DNA from: Actinomycetota bacterium
GTDB lineage: Bacteria > Actinomycetota > Actinomycetes > S36-B12 > UBA10799
Assembly: GCA_020636995.1 (NCBI GenBank)
Contig: JACJWU010000002.1
Location: forward strand, 124,001 to 188,000
Length of the DNA stretch: 64,000 nt
Direction of reading: 5' to 3'
Under the pieces are notes generated by a model. The model had not been told where the DNA came from, did not search any database, and worked only from the letters and a program-made list of their open reading frames with translations. The translations under genes and the position numbers were made by a program. Position 1 is the first letter of the stretch; each line of letters starts with the position of its first letter. Of this stretch, positions 17,542 to 26,191 are shown one piece after another.

Positions 17542-18567
17542 TCACGCCATCACGGCGTCGTGCAGGAAGGACTCGATGCGCCCTTCGTGGTACGCGCGCA
17601 GGGCCGGTGTCGGGTGCTCGAGGTGCGGTGTGATGTACCACGCCAGCAGACCCTTTTCGGTGTGCAGCCGGTTCTCCGACTGGTCGTAGATGATCGACTG
17701 CGGTGAGTCCATAACCTCGTCGGTGGCCTCCACGCCACGCGAGGCGGGAAGGCAGTGCATGAACTTCGCGTGCGACGGTGCCCGGGCCATCAGCTCGGCG
17801 TTCACCTGGTAGCGCGGCTTGAACGCCTTGACGCGGTCCGGGATCTCGTCCTCCTGGCCGAACCACCACCACAGGTCGGTGTAGATGAAGTCGGCGTTGA
17901 CGACTGCCTCCTCGACGTCCTCGGTCTCGAAGTACCGGCCGCCGTAGGCTTCTTCGTTCTTCGCGATCTCATCGAGAACGGTCGGCCACTGGGCCTTGAT
18001 CCCGTACTGCTCCGGGCGGGCGTGGATGAACGTTCCGCCGAGCATGGTGACGATCTGCGCAGTGGACGTACAGACGTTGGTGGCGTCACCGACGAACACG
18101 ACGGTCAGATCGGAGAACGCCTTGTCGGTGTGCTCGGTCATGGTGAAGACATCGCAGACGGCCTGCGTCGGGTGGTTGTAGTCCGTGAGGCCATTGATGA
18201 CCGGAACCTCAGCGTGCTCGGCGAAGTCGGTCACGGTCGTGTGCTTGAAGGCGCGGATCTCGACCGCATCCACCATGCGGGAGAGCACCTGTGCGGTGTC
18301 CTTGATGTTCTCCTTGGCGCCGAGGTGGATCTCGCCCGGCTTGAGGTAGAGGGCGTGTCCACCGAGTTTGGTCATGGCGACTTCGAAGGACACCCGGGTC
18401 CGGGTGGAGGCCTCTTCGAAGATCATGCCCAGCGAGGCGCCCTCGAGCAGTCGGGGACAGGCGTTCTGCTTGTCGGCTTGCTTGAGCAGGCGGATGAGTT
18501 CCATCTGGGCCCGGATCGTGTCGGGGCCGAGGTCCTGCGTATCGATGAAGTTGCGAGCGGATCGCAT
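17542..18567 (-). CDS. ptcA: Putrescine carbamoyltransferase
   Basis: A 341-aa member of the aspartate/ornithine carbamoyltransferase family. The carbamoyl-phosphate motif is EASTRTRVSFE. The C-terminal motif is MHCLPASRGVEATDEVMD instead of HCLPAFHD of ornithine enzymes, which places it with putrescine carbamoyltransferases. It splits N-carbamoylputrescine with phosphate into putrescine and carbamoyl phosphate. First gene of the operon; the permease start follows 15 bp later. ATG 18567 is chosen because the conserved domain starts there. A carbamate kinase gene, normally in this operon, is absent. Confidence 0.92.
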   Translation of the reverse strand: MRSARNFIDTQDLGPDTIRAQMELIRLLKQADKQNACPRLLEGASLGMIFEEASTRTRVSFEVAMTKLGGHALYLKPGEIHLGAKENIKDTAQVLSRMVDAVEIRAFKHTTVTDFAEHAEVPVINGLTDYNHPTQAVCDVFTMTEHTDKAFSDLTVVFVGDATNVCTSTAQIVTMLGGTFIHARPEQYGIKAQWPTVLDEIAKNEEAYGGRYFETEDVEEAVVNADFIYTDLWWWFGQEDEIPDRVKAFKPRYQVNAELMARAPSHAKFMHCLPASRGVEATDEVMDSPQSIIYDQSENRLHTEKGLLAWYITPHLEHPTPALRAYHEGRIESFLHDAVMA

Positions 18568-18678
18568 GTGAGATGACAACCTTCCGTGTGAGAGGTCGTC
18601 GAGAGGGGCGGACAGTGGGTGGACAGCCACCCCGGTCGGCGGTTCCTTGTGTGGAACAGCCTCCACCGTACACCAGAC

Positions 18679-18694
18679 TTGAGCGACTGCTCAA
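18679..18694. promoter_or_regulatory. Palindromic operator candidate upstream of the agmatine operon
   Basis: TTGAGC-N4-GCTCAA is a perfect inverted repeat 112 bp upstream of ptcA. Read on the minus strand, its TTGAGC can serve as a -35 box with TACGGT 18 bp downstream as -10, so a bound repressor would block RNA polymerase. The TetR protein encoded at the end of the operon is the obvious candidate. The site also lies 75 bp before the divergent PAS-GGDEF gene. Confidence 0.55.
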
Positions 18695-18768
18695 CTTGGG
18701 GTGCCGGATCGCCGCCGCGAAACCCCGGGCGTGCGCGAATTACCGTGAATGCCTGGAAGGAGGCCGGT

Positions 18769-21621
18769 ATGAGCCAGGTCGGCGCCCATCAGCCGCGTCG
18801 ATCGCGTGCGACCCCGGACCCGGTCCTCATCGACATCGAGGCCCTAGCGGATCCGTACGTGCTGTATGGATCGGTGCGCGACGAGTCGGGCGCGATAGTC
18901 GACTTCCGGTACCTGGCCGCCAACGCCGCCGCAGTGGCGGATTTCGGCCTGGAAAGGGAGCAGTTGCTCTCGTCCACCCTGCTCGGGCTACATGCTCTGA
19001 CCGGAGACGGAATCCTGTTCGAGCATTTCGTGGACGTGGTGGTGACCGGCGAACCGCTGATCCTCGACGACTTCGAGTACCCTTCGACGCCTCCGAAGGG
19101 TGATCGCCACTTCTACGATGTCAGCGCCAACAAGGTTGGCGATGGCCTCGGGGTGTCCTGGTGGGACGTCACGCAGCGTTACTGGGGAGACCGAGCGGTG
19201 GCAAGGGCGGAGTCGCAGTGGCGCACCACCCTGGAGTCACTGCTCGACCCGTTCCAGGTCCTCAGGCCCGTCGTCGATCAGTCCGCCGAGGTCGTGGACT
19301 TCGACTACGTCCAGATCAATCAGGCGGCGTGTGACTTCCTGCGCAAACCCCGCGAAGAGGTCATCGGCAATCGACTACGCGGCCTTTGGCCCGGGGAGTC
19401 GGCGGCGGAGTTGGTGTTCGGTTGGGCGAAGCACATCCTGTTGACCGGGGAGCCGCTGTCGTTGGACGAGCAAGAGGTGCATCTCCCCGATGGCAGCGTG
19501 CGGCTCTTCGACGTCCGGGGCGTCCGGGCCGGCGATCTCGTGAGCTTCACCCATCGCGACGTGACCGACCGTGTCGCGGTGGCACGGGAGATCGCGGAAT
19601 CCCGCGAGCACTACCGGTTGCTGGCGGAGAACGCCTCCGAGATGGTCTTCCAGAACGGCCCAGACCGTCTGATCGCCTGGGTCAGCCCCTCGGTGACCCG
19701 GGTGCTCGGGTGGGAGGTGGACCAGGTCCTGGGCCACGGCATGCCGGAATTCATCCACCCCGACGATCTGGTGCGCGTGATGGCGCTGCAGAAGGAGATG
19801 ATCGCGGCGGGCGATCTGTCCGGGCGAGTGGAATACCGGATGGCGACGGCCGATGGCCGATGGCGTTGGATGAGTGTGCTGGGAAAGGCGCTGTTCGACG
19901 ATGACGGCAATCTGATCGGTGGCGTGGACGCCGTGCGTGACATCCAGGTGGAGAAGGACGCCGCAAACGCTCTTGCCGAGTCCGAGGAACGCTTCCGGCG
20001 TTCCATGATGGAGGCGGCCATCGGCATGGCCATGGTCTCCCCGCTGGGGCAGTTCATGCGTGTGAACCCGGCCTTGTGCCAGGTGCTGGGACGCGACGAG
20101 CAGACACTCATGGCGAGCACCTGGCAGGACGTCACGCACCCCGACGACCTCGAGGCCGACCTCGAACTCGTCGGTGAGGTCCTGGCCGGTGAGCGCGACA
20201 CCTATCGGTTGCAGAAGCGCTACATGCGCCCCGACGGCGAGGTGGTCTGGACCGACCTCACGGTGTCGTGTGTGCGCGACGGCGAGGGCCAAGTCCGCTA
20301 CTTCATGTCCCAGGTCATCGACATCACCGACAGTGTGCGGGCGCGAGAGGCCCTGGCCCGCAGCGAGGAGCACTATCGCCTGCTGGCGGAGAACTCCTCA
20401 GATGTCGTGTTCCGGGCGTCGGTGGACGGCCGCCTGGAGTGGGTCTCGCCGTCGGTCAAGGACGTGCTGGGCTGGAGTCCGGCGGACGTCATCGGCCGTT
20501 CGATCCTCGAGTTCGGCGAGACCGACGATGTGCCGGCGAATCTGCAACTCGAGGCGGGGAATCGTGACGATGTGGACTTCCAGGGCCGGGTGCGTACTGC
20601 CGCCGGGGCCACCCGCTGGATGGACATCGAATCCCGTCCGTTGATCGATGATGACGGCGTCATGATCGGCCGAGCGGGCAGGTTGCGGGACATCCAAGGA
20701 CAGCACGAGGCACAGGAGGCCCTTCGGCGCAGTGAGCAACGCTTCCGCACTGCGATGGAATCGGCGCCGACCGGTATGGCTGTCATCGGCTTGAACCGCG
20801 AGTTCGTCGAGGTCAACCCGGCCCTGTGCGGCCTGCTCGGACGCAGTGAGCAGTGGCTACTCAGCCACGAGATGGGCGATGTGCTCGACCCGGTGGACGA
20901 CGATCTCGACCGCCGCCTGCGGGCACAGATCCTCGCCGGACTGTCACCGACGCTCACCCGCGATCACCAGATGATCCGGTCGGACGGGGAACGGGTCCTC
21001 GTCGAGCAGTCCATCGGTCTGCTGCACGACGAGAACGGTCAGGCCAGCGCCTACGTGTCGCAGTTCGCCGATGTCACCGAAGCACGCGAGGCGCGCGACC
21101 AACTCCGCTTCCTGGCCACCCACGACTCCCTGACGGAGTTGCTCAACCGCCGCGAACTCGTCACGCGGATATCCGGGGTTCTCGGGCAGACGCCCCGTAC
21201 GGGCGTGAACGTCGGCGTGCTGTTCATCGATCTGGACAACCTCAAGGCGATCAACGACAGCAACGGCCACGCCGTCGGCGACGAGGTCATCGTGACGGTG
21301 GCGCAGCGTATCCGTGGTCAGATCCGGAACAACGACGTCCTCGCGAGGTTCGGCGGTGACGAGTTCGTCCTCGTGCTGCCGGCGATCCACTCGGTCGAGG
21401 ACGCCCAGCGCATCGCCGACACAGTGCACTCCGCGGTCGAGGTGCCGATTACCGCCGAGGGCCGTCAGTTGGCTGTCACCTTGAGCATCGGTGTGGCCGT
21501 CGTGCGCCCAGGGGAGGACCCGGATGTCGCCATGCGGCAGGCGGATGCGGCACTGTGCCGGGCGAAACGGGAAGGTCGCGCCCGGACCGTGGTCTACGAC
21601 CCCGGGCTCGACGGGGCGTGA
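18769..21621 (+). CDS. Multi-PAS diguanylate cyclase
   Basis: A 950-aa cytoplasmic protein with no membrane segment. About six PAS-type sensor domains occur in tandem, recognisable by repeats such as HYRLLAENASEMVF, HYRLLAENSSDVVF, RFRRSMMEAAIGMAM and RFRTAMESAPTGMAV. A C-terminal GGDEF domain follows with an intact ARFGGDEFVLV signature near residue 862. It probably makes c-di-GMP in response to small ligands or redox state; there is no EAL domain. The ATG at 18769 has GGAAGGAGG upstream; open frame before it lacks conserved sequence. Divergent from the agmatine operon. Confidence 0.9.
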   Translation: MSQVGAHQPRRSRATPDPVLIDIEALADPYVLYGSVRDESGAIVDFRYLAANAAAVADFGLEREQLLSSTLLGLHALTGDGILFEHFVDVVVTGEPLILDDFEYPSTPPKGDRHFYDVSANKVGDGLGVSWWDVTQRYWGDRAVARAESQWRTTLESLLDPFQVLRPVVDQSAEVVDFDYVQINQAACDFLRKPREEVIGNRLRGLWPGESAAELVFGWAKHILLTGEPLSLDEQEVHLPDGSVRLFDVRGVRAGDLVSFTHRDVTDRVAVAREIAESREHYRLLAENASEMVFQNGPDRLIAWVSPSVTRVLGWEVDQVLGHGMPEFIHPDDLVRVMALQKEMIAAGDLSGRVEYRMATADGRWRWMSVLGKALFDDDGNLIGGVDAVRDIQVEKDAANALAESEERFRRSMMEAAIGMAMVSPLGQFMRVNPALCQVLGRDEQTLMASTWQDVTHPDDLEADLELVGEVLAGERDTYRLQKRYMRPDGEVVWTDLTVSCVRDGEGQVRYFMSQVIDITDSVRAREALARSEEHYRLLAENSSDVVFRASVDGRLEWVSPSVKDVLGWSPADVIGRSILEFGETDDVPANLQLEAGNRDDVDFQGRVRTAAGATRWMDIESRPLIDDDGVMIGRAGRLRDIQGQHEAQEALRRSEQRFRTAMESAPTGMAVIGLNREFVEVNPALCGLLGRSEQWLLSHEMGDVLDPVDDDLDRRLRAQILAGLSPTLTRDHQMIRSDGERVLVEQSIGLLHDENGQASAYVSQFADVTEAREARDQLRFLATHDSLTELLNRRELVTRISGVLGQTPRTGVNVGVLFIDLDNLKAINDSNGHAVGDEVIVTVAQRIRGQIRNNDVLARFGGDEFVLVLPAIHSVEDAQRIADTVHSAVEVPITAEGRQLAVTLSIGVAVVRPGEDPDVAMRQADAALCRAKREGRARTVVYDPGLDGA

Positions 21622-21661
21622 CCGGCGGCGCGTTGGCCGGTCTCGGGTTAGGCTGCGGGAC

Positions 21662-22780
21662 ATGCGCAAGGTTCTTCGCCTGATGCTCCCTGTCGCGCTG
21701 GCCACCGGTGTACTCGCCGCGCCCGCCGCGGCACACGCCGACACCATCTGGCTGTGCCGACCCGGAGCCACCCCCAACCCGTGCAAAGGCTCGCTGAAGA
21801 CGACCATCCGCTACGAGAAGAAGTCGCCGCGGGTGGTGACCCCGAAGGCCGCCAAGAAGCCGAAGATCGACTGCTTCTACGTCTATCCGACGGTCAGTGA
21901 ACAGAACTCGGTCACCTCCAACCGGGCGAAGGATCCGCAGGAGATCACGATCGCGAAGTACCAGGCGGCGCGGTTCAGTGAGGTCTGCAACGTGTACGCC
22001 CCGATGTACCAGCAGATCACCCTGAAGGCGATCCTCGGGACCGCGACCCCCACCCCGGAGGACCGGGAGCTGGGTTTCACCGACGTGAAGGCGGCCTTCG
22101 AGCAGTTCCGGGCGGCGAATCCCGGCCGGGGGTACGTCCTGATCGGGCACTCACAGGGTTCTGGGGTCCTCAAGCGCCTGATGCGCGAGGTCATCGAACC
22201 CGACGACGCGCTGCGGGCCGACATGGTCTCGGCCCTCCTCCTCGGCAGCACGGTGGCCGTCCCGGTCGGCAAGACAGTGGGGGGAGACTTCCAGAGCATC
22301 CCGGTGTGCACCCGGCCGAAACAGGTCAACTGCGTGGTCTCCTATGCGACGTTCAACCAGACGCCACCTGACGGGTCGTTCGGTCGTGTGCGCACCGAGG
22401 GCAGCACGCTGGATCCGAACCTGACGTATGAGGCGGCGTGCACGAACCCGGCGGCGCTGAAGGGTGGTTGGTCGCGGATCGACACCATCCTGCGCACGGA
22501 GCCGATCCCGGGACTGCTCGGGATCAACGCCGGCATCACGTTCGGTGGCAAGCCGCCGACGGCGAAGACGCCCTGGCTCACCCCCAAGGGGCGGTACAAG
22601 GCCAAGTGCAAGCGGTCCAACGGGGCGCATGTGTTGATGGTCAAGAGCATCGGGAAGGCGAAAAAGCTCTCGCCGGCACCGACGCCGGGGTGGGGCCTGC
22701 ACCTGTACGACATCAATCTGCCGCTCGGTGATCTGATCGACCTTGTGCGCAGTCAGGGGAAGGCGTTCGCCGGTCGATGA
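21662..22780 (+). CDS. Secreted DUF3089-family alpha/beta hydrolase
   Basis: A 372-aa protein with a signal peptide (MRKVLRLMLPVALATG to AAAHADT). The mature part starts TIWLCRPG and holds DCFYVYPTVS and the nucleophile elbow GHSQGS, as in the lipase-like DUF3089 family. The substrate is unknown. ATG 21662 is the first start that gives a proper signal peptide. It follows the PAS-GGDEF gene after 40 bp on the same strand. Confidence 0.85.
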   Translation: MRKVLRLMLPVALATGVLAAPAAAHADTIWLCRPGATPNPCKGSLKTTIRYEKKSPRVVTPKAAKKPKIDCFYVYPTVSEQNSVTSNRAKDPQEITIAKYQAARFSEVCNVYAPMYQQITLKAILGTATPTPEDRELGFTDVKAAFEQFRAANPGRGYVLIGHSQGSGVLKRLMREVIEPDDALRADMVSALLLGSTVAVPVGKTVGGDFQSIPVCTRPKQVNCVVSYATFNQTPPDGSFGRVRTEGSTLDPNLTYEAACTNPAALKGGWSRIDTILRTEPIPGLLGINAGITFGGKPPTAKTPWLTPKGRYKAKCKRSNGAHVLMVKSIGKAKKLSPAPTPGWGLHLYDINLPLGDLIDLVRSQGKAFAGR

Positions 22781-22791
22781 GCCGAAGCCGG

Positions 22792-22848
22792 CCGCGACCA
22801 TCGACACCGGGGCCGGGCGCAACCATCGACAACGGGGCCGGGCGTAAC
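22792..22848. repeat. Two short tandem repeats after the DUF3089 gene
   Basis: The unit GACCATCGACACCGGGGCCG recurs as AACCATCGACAACGGGGCCG after about 27 bp, and the GGGGCCGGGCG part is shared. The rest of the 290-bp gap before the first CHAP-like gene holds only the CRP-type motif. Confidence 0.6.
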
Positions 22849-22961
22849 CGTTAGCACTCTGAGGATCCGGGAGCGGTTCGGTCGCGCACAAGCGCTCACG
22901 GATCCCCGAACTGCTCACGGCTGCTGACGAAGGCCGTCCAGCCAGCGTGTCGCGTCCTTTC

Positions 22962-22977
22962 TGTGACCCCGATCACC
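22962..22977. promoter_or_regulatory. CRP/GlxR-type motif upstream of CHAP-like gene 1
   Basis: TGTGACCCCGATCACC fits TGTGA-N6-TCAC(A/C), the binding pattern of CRP-family regulators (GlxR/Crp in actinobacteria). It lies 94 bp before the start codon. Matching sites precede the other two paralogs. Confidence 0.5.
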
Positions 22978-23070
22978 CGTTTCGCGTGGCCGACGTCACG
23001 CGTAGCGCGGGTATCAGGCGGGGATGACATGGGTGTCCAGATTTCCTCCCAAACAGGAGACCTCGAACCC

Positions 23071-23643
23071 ATGAACGCCAAGACCCTCATCGCCTCCGCG
23101 GTGGCCGCCCCGATCCTCATGACGGGATTCGCCGCCGCGCCGGCCTCCGCAACCACTGCCTCCGTGGCAACGGTGGTCGTGGCTGACGCCGACAAGAGCG
23201 ACTCCAATAAGCGCAAGACCACCAAGAAGCGCGCCAGTCGTGCCGCCGGCGTGTCCATGCGCACCCGGGGCACCAGGTTCGGCCCGAACACCGCCGTCAA
23301 GCGCCTTGAGCGCTGGGCCAAGCGTGGTACGCGCGGCTATCACAACCAGTGCCTGCGTCTGGCCGACAACGCCTACCAGCCCAAGGGCAACCGCACCGGC
23401 ACCGCGTTGAGCCAGTGGCACCGGGCCAAGCGCAAGGGCTTCGCCCACCCGGGCAACCGCCGGCCGCCGGTCGGTGCGCAGATGTTCTGGCGGACCTCCA
23501 ACCCGGCCGGCCACATCGCCACCTACGTCGGCAACGGCAAGGCCGTGACCAACATGCCAGGTGGAGCGGTGAAGAAGATCAACTGGAAGAAGATGAACTC
23601 CTGGGGCCGGTACCTGGGATGGGCCGAGCCGTACTACGGCTGA
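23071..23643 (+). CDS. Secreted CHAP/NlpC-P60-like cell-wall protein, paralog 1
   Basis: A 190-aa protein with a signal peptide (MNAKTLIASAVAAP to APASA), a basic linker (residues 47-62) and a C-terminal domain of about 110 residues. Conserved elements are NQCLRLADNAYQPKG (candidate nucleophile Cys), VGAQMFWRTSNPAGHIATYV (candidate His) and WGRYLGWAEPYYG. The Cys-...-GHIATYVG arrangement resembles papain-fold peptidoglycan hydrolases. Two paralogs are in this window. AGGAGA lies upstream of ATG 23071. Activity is inferred from the fold-level similarity only. Confidence 0.78.
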   Translation: MNAKTLIASAVAAPILMTGFAAAPASATTASVATVVVADADKSDSNKRKTTKKRASRAAGVSMRTRGTRFGPNTAVKRLERWAKRGTRGYHNQCLRLADNAYQPKGNRTGTALSQWHRAKRKGFAHPGNRRPPVGAQMFWRTSNPAGHIATYVGNGKAVTNMPGGAVKKINWKKMNSWGRYLGWAEPYYG

Positions 23644-23660
23644 GCCGAACAGACCTGCGG

Positions 23661-23695
23661 AAGCGGGGAGTCGATACCGATCGGCTCCCCGCTTT
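23661..23695 (+). terminator. Terminator after CHAP-like gene 1
   Basis: AAGCGGGGAG pairs with CTCCCCGCTT and is followed by T residues; the loop region also contains a short CGAT/ATCG pair. Confidence 0.8.
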
Positions 23696-23778
23696 CACTG
23701 TTCCTGGGGTCATGCCACAGGGTGGCCGGCACGTCCTGCCCCGCTCGCGCCCCCACGTGGCGCGCATCACGCAAATCC

Positions 23779-23794
23779 GGTGAGTCACTTCACC
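23779..23794. promoter_or_regulatory. CRP/GlxR-type motif upstream of CHAP-like gene 2
   Basis: GGTGAGTCACTTCACC, a perfect GGTGA/TCACC inverted repeat with a 6-bp spacer, 64 bp before the GTG start. Confidence 0.5.
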
Positions 23795-23857
23795 TATAGG
23801 GGACAGGGGTATAGGGCATCACGAATCCGTATCGCACACACCGATTGGAGACTCATC

Positions 23858-24472
23858 GTGAAGCGCACCGTGTCGCTGGTAGCCGGCGTCGTGGCTGTGC
23901 CCTTGTTCGCCAGCTCTGTCGCCGCCCTGACCCCCGAGGCCGTACCTGCCGCCACCGATGCTGCCACCGCGGTCGCGGTCTCAGCCCCGACCATCCAGAT
24001 CGCGGGAGACACCGACTTCGCCTCGGCGGCCTCCTGGGCGAAGAAGGATGAGATCCGTGACCGCAAGCGTGCAGCCCGCGCCGGTGGTCTACGTACCTTC
24101 GGAACTGCCCACAACGCCAAGCAGGCCGTGGCGCGGCTGAAGGCGTGGGCCAACCAGGGGATGGGCGGGTACCCCGACCAGTGTCTGCGCCTGGCAGACG
24201 ACGCTTTCGGTGCCTCCAACCGCACCTCCACCGCACTGGCCCAGTGGGCCCGCGCCAAGAACGCCGGCGTCGCTCACCCGGGCAGCAAGGACATCCCGGT
24301 CGGTGCGCACATGTTCTGGGAGACGTCTCACCCCGCCGGCCACATCGCCACCTATGTCGGTGACGGCAAGGTCGTGACGAACATGCCCGGCGGCAGCGTC
24401 GAAATCGTCGACTGGCACGACTTGAACGAGTGGGGACCCTACCTCGGTTGGGCAAACCCCTACTACCGCTGA
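23858..24472 (+). CDS. Secreted CHAP/NlpC-P60-like cell-wall protein, paralog 2
   Basis: A 204-aa protein built as paralog 1: a signal peptide (KRTVSLVAGVVAVPLF...), a variable linker and the same C-terminal domain with PDQCLRLADDAF, VGAHMFWETSHPAGHIATYV and WGPYLGWANPYYR. The second half is about two thirds identical to paralog 1 by eye, so the pair probably arose by tandem duplication. GTG 23858 is chosen because TTGGAG lies 7 nt upstream. The SulP gene follows after 18 bp. Confidence 0.78.
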   Translation: MKRTVSLVAGVVAVPLFASSVAALTPEAVPAATDAATAVAVSAPTIQIAGDTDFASAASWAKKDEIRDRKRAARAGGLRTFGTAHNAKQAVARLKAWANQGMGGYPDQCLRLADDAFGASNRTSTALAQWARAKNAGVAHPGSKDIPVGAHMFWETSHPAGHIATYVGDGKVVTNMPGGSVEIVDWHDLNEWGPYLGWANPYYR

Positions 24473-24490
24473 GAAATCCGACAAGATGGC

Positions 24491-26191
24491 GTGGTGACCG
24501 GATCCGTTGTCAGCCGGTGGTTGCCCGGCCTCGGCGATGAGTTGCGCCCCTTCTCGCGCAGCAACCTCATTGCCGGCCTGACGGTCACCGCCTACCTCGT
24601 TCCACAGGTGATGGCCTACGCGATCATCGCGGGCCTGTCTCCGGTCACCGGCCTGTGGGCGGCGCTGGTCGCGATCCCTCTCTACGCGATCCTCGGCACG
24701 TCGCGCTGGCTCAGTTTCGGACCGGAATCGAGCGTGGCGGTGATGGCCGCTGCAGTGATCGTTCCGCTCGTCGCCGCGGGCGGAACGACCTCGGCGAACG
24801 CTGCGGCGGCATTGGCTCTGGCGGTGGGGGTCGTGGGGCTGCTCGCCAGCCTCCTGCGGCTGTCATTCGTGGCCGACCTCCTGTCCCGACCGATACTGGT
24901 CGGCTACATGGCCGGGATCGCCGTGCTCATGATCGACAGCCAGATCGACCGCGTGCTTGGTGCCATCACCCCGGACTCCGAAACCGTCTTCGAGCACCTC
25001 TGGTTCCTGGTCTCGTCACATCCGCAGTGGCCGGCCATCCTGACCGCTGTGGTCGTCCTGGTGGCCCTGTTCCTGATCAGCCGCACCCGGATCAAGGCCT
25101 TCGGTCCGCTGCTGGCACTCACTCTCGGGGTCGTGGTGGCTGCGGTTCTGAATGCGATCAACCAGCCAGTGCTCCTGCTCGGGGAGATCCCCGCGGGGCT
25201 GCCGACACCGGCGGTACCTTCCGTGCCGGCGGGGGCCCTCCCGGAGCTGTTGCTCGCAGCCCTCGGAGTGCTGCTGGTGGCGTACGCGGATGCCACGCTC
25301 ACCGGGCGATCCTTCCACCGGGCGGGCGATCCGCCGCTGCTGCCGAACACCGAACTGCGGGCACTGGCGCTGGTCAATGTGGCGGCCGGCCTCTTCCGCG
25401 GCATGCCCGTGTCCACCAGTGGCAGTCGCTCGGCAGTGGCACGCGCCACGGGGGCCACGTCCCAGGGCTACTCGATCGCGGCGGCGTTGTTCCTGGCGCT
25501 GGTCCTGCTGGTGGCCGGACCGCTGCTCGAGGTGGTGCCGCAGGCCGCACTCGGTGCGCTGGTCATCTATGCGGCGATCCTGCTCATCGATGTCGAGGGG
25601 TTCCGCAGGCTCTGGCGCTTCCGTCGGTCGGAGTTCTGGTTGGCGATCGTCACGACCGCGGGGGTCCTGGTCTTCGGGGTCCTGTACGGGGTCCTCGTGG
25701 CCGTGGGGCTGTCCGTCCTGCTGCTGCTGGTCGAGGTGGCCAGACCGCATTCCGCGGTGCTCGGGTTCGTGCCGGACCTCGCCGGTATGCACGACATCAC
25801 GGACTTCTCCCACGCGCGGGAGGAGCCGGGGCTTCTCATCTTCCGCTATGACTCGCCGCTGTTCTTCGCCAACGCTGACAACTTCCTGATCAGGGCACGG
25901 GAGGCGATGCGCGAGCGCATGCCCGGTCTGCAGTGGTTCGCCCTGCAGTGCGAGGCGATCATCGAGATCGATTCCACCGGGGTCGACGCGGTCCAGGCGC
26001 TCGCCGACGAGGTCGAGGCCGCGGGGATCCGCTTCACGTTGGTGCGTGCCAAGAGTGAACTGGTCGAGACACTGGCCAAGACCCCCTTGGTCGCTCAGAT
26101 CGGCGAGGAGTACATCTTCCCGACGTTGCCGACGTTGGTGGGGGCCTATCGGGCCCGGAACGTGTCCGGGCCCGATGCCTCAGCCGGATGA
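24491..26191 (+). CDS. SulP-family anion transporter with STAS domain
   Basis: A 566-aa protein. Residues 20-420 hold ten or more membrane segments typical of SulP/SLC26 carriers (LTVTAYLVPQVMAYAIIAGL near the start). The C-terminal STAS domain contains IIEIDSTGVDAVQALADE. Substrates of this family include sulfate, bicarbonate and other anions; no residue here decides between them. Two adjacent GTG codons (24491, 24494) could start it. The last 12 bp overlap the convergent GT39 gene. Confidence 0.9.
   Translation: MVTGSVVSRWLPGLGDELRPFSRSNLIAGLTVTAYLVPQVMAYAIIAGLSPVTGLWAALVAIPLYAILGTSRWLSFGPESSVAVMAAAVIVPLVAAGGTTSANAAAALALAVGVVGLLASLLRLSFVADLLSRPILVGYMAGIAVLMIDSQIDRVLGAITPDSETVFEHLWFLVSSHPQWPAILTAVVVLVALFLISRTRIKAFGPLLALTLGVVVAAVLNAINQPVLLLGEIPAGLPTPAVPSVPAGALPELLLAALGVLLVAYADATLTGRSFHRAGDPPLLPNTELRALALVNVAAGLFRGMPVSTSGSRSAVARATGATSQGYSIAAALFLALVLLVAGPLLEVVPQAALGALVIYAAILLIDVEGFRRLWRFRRSEFWLAIVTTAGVLVFGVLYGVLVAVGLSVLLLLVEVARPHSAVLGFVPDLAGMHDITDFSHAREEPGLLIFRYDSPLFFANADNFLIRAREAMRERMPGLQWFALQCEAIIEIDSTGVDAVQALADEVEAAGIRFTLVRAKSELVETLAKTPLVAQIGEEYIFPTLPTLVGAYRARNVSGPDASAG

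Noticed and set aside
22860..23070. ydaO-type (c-di-AMP) riboswitch before the CHAP-like genes, as seen before wall hydrolases in actinobacteria
   Set aside because: The conserved sequence blocks of that riboswitch were not found in any of the three leaders or before the M23 gene.
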